Below are positions 7,252-15,100 of a stretch of DNA of 24,856 nucleotides, piece by piece (the first letter of the stretch is position 1; each line of letters opens with the position of its first letter). A program made the translations under genes and the position numbers. The notes under the pieces were generated by a model. That model had not been told where the DNA came from, did not search any database, and saw only the letters and a list, made by a program, of their open reading frames with translations. Source of the stretch: a virus. The stretch covers positions 1 to 24,856 of IMG/VR virus record IMGVR_UViG_3300009705_000107, one strand, 5' to 3'.

Positions 7252-7858
7252 TAGAATAATACTTACAGACGTAGACGGAGTACTCCTAGAATGGGAAAAC
7301 CATTTTACTAAATGGATGTTACAAAGCACACTGTTTGATGAAAGAGGTGCTAGATATCACCCTTATAGACTACTACCAGACAAACAAAACACATATTGGA
7401 TGGAAGAAAGATTTGGTTTATCCAAAGAAAAAATGGGTGAAAAAATTAGAGAGTTTAATAGAAGTGCATGGATGGGCACACAACGACCTATGTTGGAATC
7501 ACAAACTTGGGTAAAATTATTACACGCCGAAGGATGGACCTTTATACCTATTACATCACAAACATCAGACAAGCCAGCACAAGAATTACGTAAGAAGAGA
7601 ATGGGAGAATTATTTGGCAACTATGTGTTTACCAATTACCACATACTAGGTACCGGAGCAGACAAAGACTCGGCATTAGCAGAGTTTCACGGTACTGGAC
7701 TGTATTGGGTCGAGGACAAACCTAAGAACGTACTAGCAGGGCTCTCTTACGGTTTAAAGCCTATATTAATCGACCATCCATACAATAGAGATTTTAATCA
7801 CCCCGATGTTATCCGTGTAAATAATTGGAAACAAATACATGAGTTATTAGTAAAATGA
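7235..7858 (+). CDS. HAD-like phosphatase/nucleotidase-type protein
   Basis: The N-terminus ILTDVDGVLLEW gives a HAD motif I (DxDG, D12 and D14, usually the nucleophile and general acid). FIPITSQTSD (about 104-113) fits motif II (hydrophobic strand ending in Ser/Thr). GLYWVEDKPKNVLAGLSYG fits motif IV with acidic residues holding Mg2+, followed by PILIDHPYNR. The 207 residues are usual for small HAD phosphatases. The substrate is unknown: 5'-nucleotides, a DNA 3'-phosphate, or a sugar phosphate made by the following gene block are all possible. It starts inside uvsY (17-bp overlap, GGAAtGGA-like sequence before the ATG) and overlaps the next gene by 4 bp, so it bridges recombination and glycan modules. 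Confidence 0.75.
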   Translation: MPISNNRIILTDVDGVLLEWENHFTKWMLQSTLFDERGARYHPYRLLPDKQNTYWMEERFGLSKEKMGEKIREFNRSAWMGTQRPMLESQTWVKLLHAEGWTFIPITSQTSDKPAQELRKKRMGELFGNYVFTNYHILGTGADKDSALAEFHGTGLYWVEDKPKNVLAGLSYGLKPILIDHPYNRDFNHPDVIRVNNWKQIHELLVK

Positions 7859-8532
7859 AAGTATACGTAGGTTGGGATTCTCGAGAAGACATATCATATC
7901 AAGTGTGTGAACACTCTATCAAACGTAGAGATCCATCTGCAGAAGTTATACCATTAAAACAAAATCAGATGCGAGAGCAAGGTATGTATACTAGAGAAAT
8001 AGACAAGTTAGCCACAACAGAATTTACATTTTCTAGATTCTTTGTGCCTTATCTTAATGACTACAAAGGTTGGGCTGTATTTTGTGATTGTGATTTCCTT
8101 TGGAAAATTCCAGCAAAAGAACTTGAACAATACTGTGATGATTCTAAAGCAGTTGTTTGTGTGCAACACGATTACACTCCTGAAGAAGGATCTATTAAGA
8201 TGGATGGACAAGTACAAACAGCATATCCAAGAAAAAATTGGAGCAGTATGGTACTGTGGAATTGCGGACATCCTAAGAATAAAATATTAACTCCCGAACT
8301 ACTAAACAAAGAAACACCAAAATTCCTACATAGATTTAGTTGGCTAGATGATGCAGACATTGGATCTCTACCTCACGAATACAATTGGCTAGTAGGTTGG
8401 TACAAAGAACCCAAAGATGGCAAACCTAAGATACTACACTACACAGAAGGTGGTCCGTGGTTCGATGGTTATAGAGATTGCGAGTATTCCGATGATTGGA
8501 AGAAAGAAGTAATCAATCTTTTCAGTGCATAA
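7855..8532 (+). CDS. GT-A glycosyltransferase (GT8-like)
   Basis: A probable sugar transferase using a nucleotide-sugar donor. The N-terminus VYVGWDSREDISYQV is the first beta strand with donor-binding residues, as in GT8-like enzymes. FCDCDFLWK supplies the metal-binding DxD motif (D78-C-D80). The C-terminal ILHYTEGGPWFDGY resembles the GT8 HxxGxxKPW metal/phosphate motif. The 225 residues are short, so mainly the catalytic domain is present. No signal peptide or membrane segment is visible, so it acts in the cytoplasm. It overlaps the HAD gene by 4 bp and is the first gene of the sugar block. The acceptor is unknown. Confidence 0.8.
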   Translation: MKVYVGWDSREDISYQVCEHSIKRRDPSAEVIPLKQNQMREQGMYTREIDKLATTEFTFSRFFVPYLNDYKGWAVFCDCDFLWKIPAKELEQYCDDSKAVVCVQHDYTPEEGSIKMDGQVQTAYPRKNWSSMVLWNCGHPKNKILTPELLNKETPKFLHRFSWLDDADIGSLPHEYNWLVGWYKEPKDGKPKILHYTEGGPWFDGYRDCEYSDDWKKEVINLFSA

Positions 8533-8563
8533 TCCACTATATTAAATCAAGATAAGTACAGTT

Positions 8564-8824
8564 ATGAAACACATGAACAGAATGCTTCAGTGGATCGATG
8601 AACTGGGATTAATCGTAGTCCAGTCTGAAATCAAACCATTTGGACCTGGTACACGGAGATACATGGTTGGCAGACATGTCGAAGAACCTAAGCACAATGC
8701 ATGGCAAATGCCAAGTGGTAAATGGGCTTCGACTCATGGTGTACAAGAATGGCTCACACCAGAACCACTAGATGGCCCAGCTTTAGAAAAATGGTTAACC
8801 GACTATGTGAAAGAAAATGTATAG
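8564..8824 (+). CDS. Small hypothetical protein
   Basis: I do not recognise this 86-residue protein. It is rich in Trp (five) and has MPSGKWASTHGVQEWLTPEP in the middle, which suggests a small globular domain; there is no membrane segment or known motif. It follows the GT8-like gene after 31 bp with a weak purine stretch (AAGATAAG) before the ATG, and overlaps the radical SAM gene by 8 bp, so it is probably cotranslated with it. A role as a partner or substrate of that enzyme is possible but unproven. Confidence 0.65.
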   Translation: MKHMNRMLQWIDELGLIVVQSEIKPFGPGTRRYMVGRHVEEPKHNAWQMPSGKWASTHGVQEWLTPEPLDGPALEKWLTDYVKENV

Positions 8825-9818
8825 AGAGATACCATTGCCCTCGTCAATAGCATTTGAACCTATCAACTTATGCAACGCAAAATGTTATTGTTGTCCATAC
8901 ACCACATTAAGTGAAGACAAAACATATCACGGTCAACTAATGACCAAAGAACAATTAGGTATGCTGTTACACGACTACGGTTCACTTATAAAAAAATACA
9001 AAGTAAAAGATTATGCGTGTGCTATTAGTCCATGGAGATACAGTGATCCACTAGTGCAACCTAATCTAGAGTACATCATGGAACTGTGTAATCACTATAA
9101 AATTAATGTTGGTATTACTACTAACGGTGTATCATTTACTAAAAAACAGTGTGAAATTTTAAACAAATACAAACACCTAATAGGTAATGTTCATATGAGT
9201 GTTATCGGACATACCGCAGAAGAACTATGGGAGTTTATGAATATCAAAAAAGACAAGACACTGAAAAGTCTAAACTTTGTAAAAGAAAACTATCCAAAAC
9301 TTTCAGAAAGGATTAAAATCGGTGTTAAACACAAAAATCAATCGGCCACTGCTAGTGCCAAAGTTATTAAAGAATATCAGGACGTTACACTTGGAAAAGT
9401 GAAATCCAAACAGAACTGGGTTGAAAATAGAATGGGCGACGGGGATGGTGATTGGACTAAACCATACAATTCTGTAATTGATGAAGAAAATTATATGCAA
9501 GGGTGTGCAATGGGCTCCGGACGTATACTAAGGAGAATGGAAGTGTTAGTGAGCGGACAAGCAGTTTTGTGTTGTGATGATGCAGAAGGAAAGACAGACT
9601 ATGGAAACATTTTTGAAATCGGAATTGAGGGAGCATGGAAAAACATGCAAAAAGAACACGAAATAATATACGCTGAAAAATACTCAGAAGAAAAAAAGAA
9701 TTTGATCTGCAACACTTGTTCTAGGGCTAAGTTCAACGGCAACTGGACAAGAGGCATGGAATCAAAATTACAGGCAGAACAACAAAATACAATTAGTAAA
9801 ATAGGAAGTATGCAATGA
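8817..9818 (+). CDS. Radical SAM enzyme with SPASM-like C-terminus
   Basis: The N-terminus has FEPINLCNAKCYCCPY, i.e. CxxxCxxC (C19, C23, C26), which binds the [4Fe-4S] cluster that cleaves S-adenosylmethionine. GITTNGV (about 99-105) is the usual strand after the radical SAM GGEP region. The C-terminus has C230, C252/C253 and CNTC (C298, C301), the spacing expected for a SPASM/twitch domain with auxiliary Fe-S clusters. Such proteins modify peptides or act on sugars and aminoglycoside-like substrates; here the glycan neighbours favour a sugar or a carrier. The ATG overlaps the upstream gene by 8 bp and the stop overlaps the next ATG (ATGA). Reaction and substrate cannot be told from sequence. 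Confidence 0.85.
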   Translation: MYREIPLPSSIAFEPINLCNAKCYCCPYTTLSEDKTYHGQLMTKEQLGMLLHDYGSLIKKYKVKDYACAISPWRYSDPLVQPNLEYIMELCNHYKINVGITTNGVSFTKKQCEILNKYKHLIGNVHMSVIGHTAEELWEFMNIKKDKTLKSLNFVKENYPKLSERIKIGVKHKNQSATASAKVIKEYQDVTLGKVKSKQNWVENRMGDGDGDWTKPYNSVIDEENYMQGCAMGSGRILRRMEVLVSGQAVLCCDDAEGKTDYGNIFEIGIEGAWKNMQKEHEIIYAEKYSEEKKNLICNTCSRAKFNGNWTRGMESKLQAEQQNTISKIGSMQ

Positions 9819-10417
9819 TAGGAAAGCATTTTGTAAGTAAATGTATTGACAGCACCACAATCAATGATCCATGGTCGCATCAAATTATAGAAGACACATT
9901 GCCACAAGAAGAATTCGTTAAACTTAAAGATCAGTGTCTCAACATAAAGGTGCCCAAAGACAGACTTGTTCATATATTTCCAAAAGATTTTACTGATCAT
10001 AACATTAAGTTCTATGATCAAATACATGATATAGCTAAAATAATTTTAGATAATGCAAAAGTTTTGTGTGACCAATATCCCAATTATAGATGGTTCGAAG
10101 ACCTATCTGTCAATGCCCACATTTCTGTGACTCCACCGTTGCCTTATAAGTTCTACATACACCAAGAAGGGCTTGAAAAAATATGGAGCAGTGTAACCTA
10201 CATAACTCCAGAAGTGAATGTGGGAACAAAAATGTACACGGAGCAGAATGAAAAAGCGTTTGTTAAAGAAGCAGAATGGAAGCCTAACAGTACTTTTATA
10301 TTTTGCGGACAACAAGGCAAGACTTGGCACAGTTACGAAAGTGATCAAGTGGAGCAAAGAATAACATTAAATTTATTTCTTATGAAAGATAATAAAAATT
10401 GTTTTTATAGAGGTTAA
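9815..10417 (+). CDS. 2OG-Fe(II) oxygenase-like (cupin-type) protein
   Basis: The second half has the order expected of a double-stranded beta-helix dioxygenase: HQEGLEK (H116, E118 in place of HxD), SSVTYITPE, GTKMY, EAEWKPNSTFIFCGQQGKTWHSY (H172) and QRITLNLFLM (R182 as the 2-oxoglutarate-binding Arg). Thus an HxE...H iron triad plus Arg can be proposed. At 200 residues it matches phage prolyl-hydroxylase-like proteins. It overlaps the radical SAM gene by 4 bp, so the two are coupled and may act on the same substrate. Its stop shares a TTAA with the stop of the convergent minus-strand gene. Family assignment is from pattern, not alignment. Confidence 0.6.
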   Translation: MIGKHFVSKCIDSTTINDPWSHQIIEDTLPQEEFVKLKDQCLNIKVPKDRLVHIFPKDFTDHNIKFYDQIHDIAKIILDNAKVLCDQYPNYRWFEDLSVNAHISVTPPLPYKFYIHQEGLEKIWSSVTYITPEVNVGTKMYTEQNEKAFVKEAEWKPNSTFIFCGQQGKTWHSYESDQVEQRITLNLFLMKDNKNCFYRG

Positions 10418-11016
10418 AAGTAGATCTTGTCCACTTGATCTAATCCGTCGTGCGTGGCTATGATGTCGCTGTTATTGAATCCCAATGTGCTCATGTAACT
10501 GTCCATTATTTCTTCATGGGGCATGTCTGGAAAATTTTCATCCTTGTGTAGGTTCACTTCCTGTATCACATACTTTGCTCTCTTAAAAATCTCTGGAGCA
10601 CCTTTCATTATCATAATCTCTGCACCTTGAACGTCTTGTTTTACCAAATCAAACTGTGCGTCACTGCCCACTAACTCATCTAGTGTCTGCATCTGTCTCA
10701 ACTCATAATTTTCATACACACCAAACACACTGGAACCTTTTGTGTACGTTATTTTCTTTTTGTTGCCTTTTGAAATTTCAGCCAGATGCATTTTAATTTC
10801 TCTATTCGAATCTCCTAACACTGCGATATGATAGTTGGACGTAATTTCTTTCAACTTCTTCTCATGCTTTTGTCCTGCTTCTATGCATGTGTATTCTGCC
10901 TCTGCCCAGATTTTTTTAACATTGTTAGTCCAAAAACCATTCCAAGCACCTATGTCTAAGATCTTTGCTGGCATGAACTCGTGTTTGACTTTTAGTTTTT
11001 CTAAGTATTCGTACAT
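10414..11016 (-). CDS. FkbM-family methyltransferase (1)
   Basis: A SAM-dependent O-methyltransferase. Motif I is ILDIGAWNGFW (19-29), followed by the acidic end of strand 2 (YTCIEAG). The FkbM signature is FDLVKQDVQGAEIMIMKGAP (about 120-139), then YVIQEVNLHKDE. The family methylates sugar or polyketide hydroxyls and is common in O-antigen and exopolysaccharide clusters. It is the last gene of a four-gene minus-strand operon; its ATG overlaps the upstream gene's TAA by one base (TAATG). It converges tail to tail with the oxygenase-like gene, with no room for a terminator. 200 residues is short but all core motifs are present. Confidence 0.85.
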   Translation of the reverse strand: MYEYLEKLKVKHEFMPAKILDIGAWNGFWTNNVKKIWAEAEYTCIEAGQKHEKKLKEITSNYHIAVLGDSNREIKMHLAEISKGNKKKITYTKGSSVFGVYENYELRQMQTLDELVGSDAQFDLVKQDVQGAEIMIMKGAPEIFKRAKYVIQEVNLHKDENFPDMPHEEIMDSYMSTLGFNNSDIIATHDGLDQVDKIYF

Positions 11017-11657
11017 TATGCTTTGTAATAGACAAGGTCAGGCCAGGTTTTCATTAATACCTTGAACCCGAGGGATTTCAGATGTTCCTTGATATCCTTT
11101 TTACTGCTACCGTATTTCTCACTATTACCATTCAATTCGATCATTAAGTATTCAACATTTTCTAAAATTTTTCCTGCACCTTTAAGAACTTCCATTTCGA
11201 GGCCCTCGACATCTATCTTAATCATGTCAATGCCTGTTGTGTCTAAGGAATCTAATTTATTGATCTTTGTTTCTCCCTTTTCCATTAGGACTCTAGTATT
11301 CTGTGTGGCAGACTCCTCAGTTAGTTTAACAAATCCATCTTCATTACCAACTGCTTGATTGTACAATCTAACATGATTATATCGTGCTACATTTCTTGTA
11401 AGGCATTCATAATGTATTTTGTTTGGTTCATAACAATGTATATTTTTTGCATATTTTTGCATGGCCAATGTCCATGTTCCGCACCATGCTCCCACATCTA
11501 CTATTAGATTAAATTTTTTATGTTGATTTTCGCACCATTGAAGAAACTCATTGAGTCCAGTTTCCTGCATGAATGGCTTTCCTTTTTCACGCCATTGTTC
11601 TATCTGAGCATCTGCGGACGGAACCCATAGCCCCTCGCTTAATTTTTCTATTTTCAC
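11016..11657 (-). CDS. FkbM-family methyltransferase (2)
   Basis: A second, more canonical FkbM enzyme. Motif I is LIVDVGAWCGTW (51-62), then CYEPN (75-79; Glu binds the SAM ribose), and the signature IDMIKIDVEGLEMEVLKGA followed by VEYLMIELNG. It begins with GTG, in a GTGA overlap with the stop of the upstream gene. It shares the overall fold and the GAWxGxW motif with its neighbour but is clearly diverged, so the two probably methylate different positions. Cytoplasmic; no signal peptide. A sugar or lipid-linked glycan as substrate is inferred from the family and the neighbours. Confidence 0.88.
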   Translation of the reverse strand: MKIEKLSEGLWVPSADAQIEQWREKGKPFMQETGLNEFLQWCENQHKKFNLIVDVGAWCGTWTLAMQKYAKNIHCYEPNKIHYECLTRNVARYNHVRLYNQAVGNEDGFVKLTEESATQNTRVLMEKGETKINKLDSLDTTGIDMIKIDVEGLEMEVLKGAGKILENVEYLMIELNGNSEKYGSSKKDIKEHLKSLGFKVLMKTWPDLVYYKA

Positions 11658-12466
11658 AATAATCCTTTGTCCATTAATATCTCTACTGCTTTACCGTTGG
11701 CAATTTCTTCTGGTGAAAACTGTTGATAAGCCAAACTGTATACCCAATCTTCACAACCAACAAAGAAAGGATTTTCAATGTCTGCAAGTTCTTGTCCACC
11801 AACTTCTTTAGCAAAACTTTTTTCATCACATATAACAGGTATGCCCATACACTGTGCTTCAACGGCGGCTATCGAACAACTTGTTACACATACCCAAGCG
11901 TCTTTGAGATCCTCAGATAAGGGAACTGTTGCTTCACTTGGTCCTGATGTACCTCTACCTCGGGGCTTTTGTCGAATTTTTATTGGTCTATCTGTGTACC
12001 TTTTAATTTGTGCTACGATGTCATTTGTCCAATTAGGTTTGTCTAAGTAGTTGTGTATACCAGCTGAGCTAGGACATACCAATATGTAACTACCTTTAAA
12101 GTTAGGTGCTTTAATTTTAATTCCAAATTTATCAAATCTATCTGACTTGCACATCTTAATATATGATGCATGAATTTTATTTCTACAAATACGCCAATAA
12201 TGATTGTCTGGTTTTAAATTATTATTATCAAATCTTCCAAAGTACGGAGTATCTGTAAACCAAAACTGGTGCTTACGTGCTTCAAGTTTTTTAACCATAG
12301 CTCTATTATTGCCAACGAATCCCCAAAACATACTGTTTGCTACTGGTTCTATTTCAGTTTGATTGTCTAACAATTTTGTTTGTTCGGGCCAAGACTTTTG
12401 CACACCATCGAAGACTTCGTATGCTTTGCTATTTTTATTATTAAATGGTGCGTAAATTGTTAACAT
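11654..12466 (-). CDS. GT-B-like glycosyltransferase family protein, paralog A
   Basis: One of four related proteins in this window (others start at 14285, 15090 and 18714). Shared blocks are a sugar-nucleotide-type strand (TDRPIKIRQKPRG), then AWVCVTSCSIAAVEAQCMGIPVICDE, LADIENPF, and the C-terminal WVYSLAYQQFSPEEIANG. The CSxAAxEAxxxGIPV block is typical of the donor-binding domain of GT-B enzymes and of capsule/Kdo-type transferases. The family name cannot be fixed without a profile search. ATG at 12466 overlaps the SGNH gene by 26 bp; its end overlaps the next gene by 4 bp. No DxD is expected for GT-B. Substrate unknown. Confidence 0.7.
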   Translation of the reverse strand: MLTIYAPFNNKNSKAYEVFDGVQKSWPEQTKLLDNQTEIEPVANSMFWGFVGNNRAMVKKLEARKHQFWFTDTPYFGRFDNNNLKPDNHYWRICRNKIHASYIKMCKSDRFDKFGIKIKAPNFKGSYILVCPSSAGIHNYLDKPNWTNDIVAQIKRYTDRPIKIRQKPRGRGTSGPSEATVPLSEDLKDAWVCVTSCSIAAVEAQCMGIPVICDEKSFAKEVGGQELADIENPFFVGCEDWVYSLAYQQFSPEEIANGKAVEILMDKGLL

Positions 12467-13106
12467 CTATAAACTCTTTTAATTGTTTTGCCCACTGTTC
12501 GTGGCCTTCGGCTGACGGATGTGGATCGTTAGGACTTACTATTAAATTTTTATCAGAGGCAAATTCAAGTTGACTCACTTTTGGATTAAAGAATCTATCC
12601 ATGTTGATTGCATTTCTAATTATAGTAAAGTCTTCGGTGCCATTACCAAAGTCGTTAGGCAGAGAGTTATACATCACATAAGGTATTTGCTTACGTTCAA
12701 AATAATTTTGCAAATCAAAAACATTATTAAGAAACTTCATAGTAAGATTGCTTTCTATATCCCAGCCTTGTTGTTTTCGTATAAAACTTACATTGTCTAA
12801 TGTCTTCCAAGTCCGCCAAGTAAGATCGGTACCGGGTATACGGCCTTTCTTCCACCCATCGTCTGTTATGTAGTCGTTCCTTACTGCACTGGACCACCCT
12901 ATCACAGCAAAAACATCTTCATTATTATTTTGCTCACACCAAACCTTAGTTGAAAAACTTATTCTAGTATTACCACGACCACCCATTGCAAGGTTAAACA
13001 ATTCTAGATTGTAACCTTCCGCTAAGATTTTTGTGGTAAATGTTTCTACCCCGTCTTTGTTTCTCGGTGTTAAGAAACTACACCCATTTGATAATAATTT
13101 GCTCAT
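12441..13106 (-). CDS. SGNH/GDSL-like hydrolase
   Basis: Probable esterase or acetyltransferase-partner of the SGNH fold, 221 residues from the preferred ATG at 13106. A longer reading is possible from 13154, but it adds a hydrophobic 16-residue start that overlaps the divergent promoter. Block I is LLSNGCSFL (Ser10 as nucleophile in GxSF instead of GDSL), then LFNLAMGGRGNTRISFS (block II Gly), DVFAVIGWSSAVRN (block III-like), and NDPHPSAEGHEQWAK (block V Asp-x-x-His). SGNH enzymes add to or remove acyl groups from sugars in O-antigen clusters. It is the first gene of the minus-strand operon. No signal peptide from this start, so it acts in the cytoplasm unless exported by lysis. Confidence 0.75.
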   Translation of the reverse strand: MSKLLSNGCSFLTPRNKDGVETFTTKILAEGYNLELFNLAMGGRGNTRISFSTKVWCEQNNNEDVFAVIGWSSAVRNDYITDDGWKKGRIPGTDLTWRTWKTLDNVSFIRKQQGWDIESNLTMKFLNNVFDLQNYFERKQIPYVMYNSLPNDFGNGTEDFTIIRNAINMDRFFNPKVSQLEFASDKNLIVSPNDPHPSAEGHEQWAKQLKEFIDVNNLRTI

Positions 13107-13138
13107 GCTGTTGTTTAGTAGTATAATTATAGTATACT
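13099..13138. promoter_or_regulatory. Divergent promoter region around an AT palindrome
   Basis: The 50 bp between the SGNH gene (-) and the GT61 gene (+) contain the palindrome TATAATTATA (13122-13131), which gives a perfect TATAAT -10 on both strands. On the plus strand TTGCTC (13099-13104) lies 17 bp upstream, and TATACT (13133-13138) with TTGTTT (13111-13116) is an alternative. On the minus strand TTGCAT lies 17 bp upstream of TATAAT. The -35 boxes are weak. Confidence 0.5.
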
Positions 13139-13156
13139 TACTGACAAAATGCAAAC

Positions 13157-14239
13157 ATGAAAAACATAGATTCGATCAAATACTTTTTAGACAAATGGGA
13201 AATGGTAGATAATGGTTATGATTATGCCGTGCCATACCATGAAGATATTGATCCAAACTTTACAAGTTTACCAACGTTCGTCGCAGAATTTCATAATGTT
13301 AAGGTAAACACTTGCCCAGTACTTGTTACTATGGCTAACAAACTTATAACCAATTATGTTTGGGGACTCACACATGCCAGCAAACATAAGCCTCAAAAAT
13401 CACACAAACTTTGGAATGACTGGAGTGATGATGTGGATGTTGTATTACCACCTACTACCGAATACTTTGACAAGAAATATCATTACGTATGGTTACCAAT
13501 TGATGAAGCAAGTGCAGAAAATCCATGGCATATTTGGATTGACGTTATATCTAAATTTAGACTTTTAGAAAAGAGATGGTCCACAGATTTTACAAGATAC
13601 TGCTACGTGTTAGCAAACGAAAGCAAGTATCTTAAAAAATGTATCAAAGAATTATTTCCCGAGGTCAAAGTTATAGTGATGCCAAAAGGCGAAACATGGC
13701 AGTTTAGACATTTACTAGTGCCCAGTCTAAGCAATTCTAGAGATGGCGTTATTACTCCTCACTTGGCTCCATGGCTAAAACATTTCAAAGGACGTCCTGG
13801 ACTCAAAGGTACAACAGCACACAGGAAAATAGTTGTGTTACGTCCAGGTGCTAAAACAAGAAAACTAACAAACTCCGATGAACTACTATTAGCACTTAAA
13901 GGGTACGAAGCAGTTGCCCTCGAAAATATGAGTATAAGAGAACAGATGAAAACGTTTGCAGAAGCAACACACATTGTTGCGGCTCACGGTGCAGGATTAG
14001 TAAACTTACTGTGGTGTAAACGTGGAACTAAAGTTATCGAAATACAAGAGCCTAAAATGATTCATAAAAAAGTTTATCCAATACTTTCACATCACCTAGG
14101 GTTGAAGCACGAACTTTATATAGCCGAAGCAGTACCGATACCAATGGATGGTAAGAAAAAGCCTGCAGGCATAAAAAGAAAAAGCGATTTAATTAATTTC
14201 AAAGTGAACGTTGCAGAATTAGTTAGACATTTAGATTAA
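13157..14239 (+). CDS. GT61/DUF563-family glycosyltransferase
   Basis: The C-terminal half has the family signature: IVVLRPGAKTRKLTN, the middle EAVALENMSIREQMKTFAEATHIVAAHGAGLVNLLWCKRGTKVIEI (split across residues ~255-300), where AAHGAGL..LLW is the diagnostic stretch. GT61 enzymes transfer pentoses or hexosamines to glycans; bacterial members sit in capsule and LPS loci. The N-terminal half (TCPVLVTM, HYVWLPIDEAS, PWHIWID) fits the variable acceptor domain. 360 residues is the usual size. Start ATG at 13157 follows the divergent promoter; no good SD. Intracellular. Acceptor unknown. Confidence 0.85.
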   Translation: MKNIDSIKYFLDKWEMVDNGYDYAVPYHEDIDPNFTSLPTFVAEFHNVKVNTCPVLVTMANKLITNYVWGLTHASKHKPQKSHKLWNDWSDDVDVVLPPTTEYFDKKYHYVWLPIDEASAENPWHIWIDVISKFRLLEKRWSTDFTRYCYVLANESKYLKKCIKELFPEVKVIVMPKGETWQFRHLLVPSLSNSRDGVITPHLAPWLKHFKGRPGLKGTTAHRKIVVLRPGAKTRKLTNSDELLLALKGYEAVALENMSIREQMKTFAEATHIVAAHGAGLVNLLWCKRGTKVIEIQEPKMIHKKVYPILSHHLGLKHELYIAEAVPIPMDGKKKPAGIKRKSDLINFKVNVAELVRHLD

Positions 14240-14271
14240 ATTGGTAATTTACATCTGGTAACAAGACAACC

Positions 14272-14278
14272 TTAAATA
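14272..14278 (+). promoter_or_regulatory. Late-promoter-like box TTAAATA before paralog B
   Basis: TTAAATA ends 6 bp before the ATG at 14285, the same geometry as at 566, 2255 and 17820. No convincing SD (only GAGT) is present between. Confidence 0.35.
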
Positions 14279-14284
14279 TGAGTA

Positions 14285-15100
14285 ATGATTTACGTTAGTT
14301 CTACTAATAGACAACCCACAGAGAAATATGTCGACTGGGCAGTGCAAGGACTACCTAATGCAAAAAAATTATTACCTAATGACATTATTAATAAAAAAGA
14401 TTGTACTAAAGCTGTGATGTTTGGAGTGCTACGTGGAACACATCTAGTATACAAATGGGCAGAAAAAAACAAGATTGATTTTTATTATATGGACAGACCG
14501 TATTGGGGTGAAACAAGAAACAATCCTTACTACACTAAAATTGTAAAGAACAATCATTTAAAGACCTGGCAAGAAGACAGACCCGATGACCGTTTTAAAA
14601 AATCATTTCCGTGGCCTATTAACCCATGGAAGAAAAACGGAAAGAACATTATTGTATGCCCGCCATCTAATGCTATAAAAGAATTTTTTGGAGTACACGA
14701 CTGGCTAGACAAAACACTAGAGACGCTTAAAGCTAATACCGATCGTCCAATAATAGTAAAGAATAAAGGATACAATCCAATTATAGGATACAATGACGAC
14801 GGAGGAATGATAGTGACAGGCAAAGATAATACTGCACCTAGTGGACCGATAGATTGGAATGATGCTTATGCTATTGTTACCTACAATTCAAATATCACAT
14901 TAGAAGCTACTACTAGAGGTATTCCGTGTTTTACTAATGTGCATAATGCCTGTGCACCTATATCAGAAACAGATTTCTCAAAGATAGAAAACCCTTGCTA
15001 CATTGACAGAGAACCGTTATACTATTCAATGGCATACGGTCAATTCACAGCAGAAGAAATAAGCAACGGTTATGCATGGAGAATACTAGATGAAAGTTGA
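14285..15100 (+). CDS. GT-B-like glycosyltransferase family protein, paralog B
   Basis: Same family and size (271 aa) as the minus-strand protein at 11654-12466: IYVSSTNRQPTEKYVDW at the start corresponds to that protein's first strand. Then IIVCPPSNAIKEF, TDRPIIVKNKG, AIVTYNSNITLEATTRGIPCFT, FSKIENPCYIDREPLYYSMAYGQFTAEEISNG. The SNxTLEATTRGIP block is the GT-B donor-site-like signature. It overlaps the next paralog by 11 bp. The pair of tandem paralogs (B, C) plus A and D suggests duplication within the phage cluster or repeated acquisition of the same family. Donor and acceptor unknown; the fold assignment rests on pattern. Confidence 0.7.
   Translation: MIYVSSTNRQPTEKYVDWAVQGLPNAKKLLPNDIINKKDCTKAVMFGVLRGTHLVYKWAEKNKIDFYYMDRPYWGETRNNPYYTKIVKNNHLKTWQEDRPDDRFKKSFPWPINPWKKNGKNIIVCPPSNAIKEFFGVHDWLDKTLETLKANTDRPIIVKNKGYNPIIGYNDDGGMIVTGKDNTAPSGPIDWNDAYAIVTYNSNITLEATTRGIPCFTNVHNACAPISETDFSKIENPCYIDREPLYYSMAYGQFTAEEISNGYAWRILDES

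Noticed and set aside
8042-8290. 82-codon plus-strand frame within the GT8-like gene
   Set aside because: Alternate frame of a gene with clear DxD motif.
9599-10027. 142-codon minus-strand frame
   Set aside because: Hydrophobic antisense shadow of the radical SAM and oxygenase-like genes.
13107-13154. Longer N-terminus of the SGNH hydrolase (start at 13154)
   Set aside because: Adds a hydrophobic stretch covering the divergent promoter; the ATG at 13106 starts right at the block I strand.
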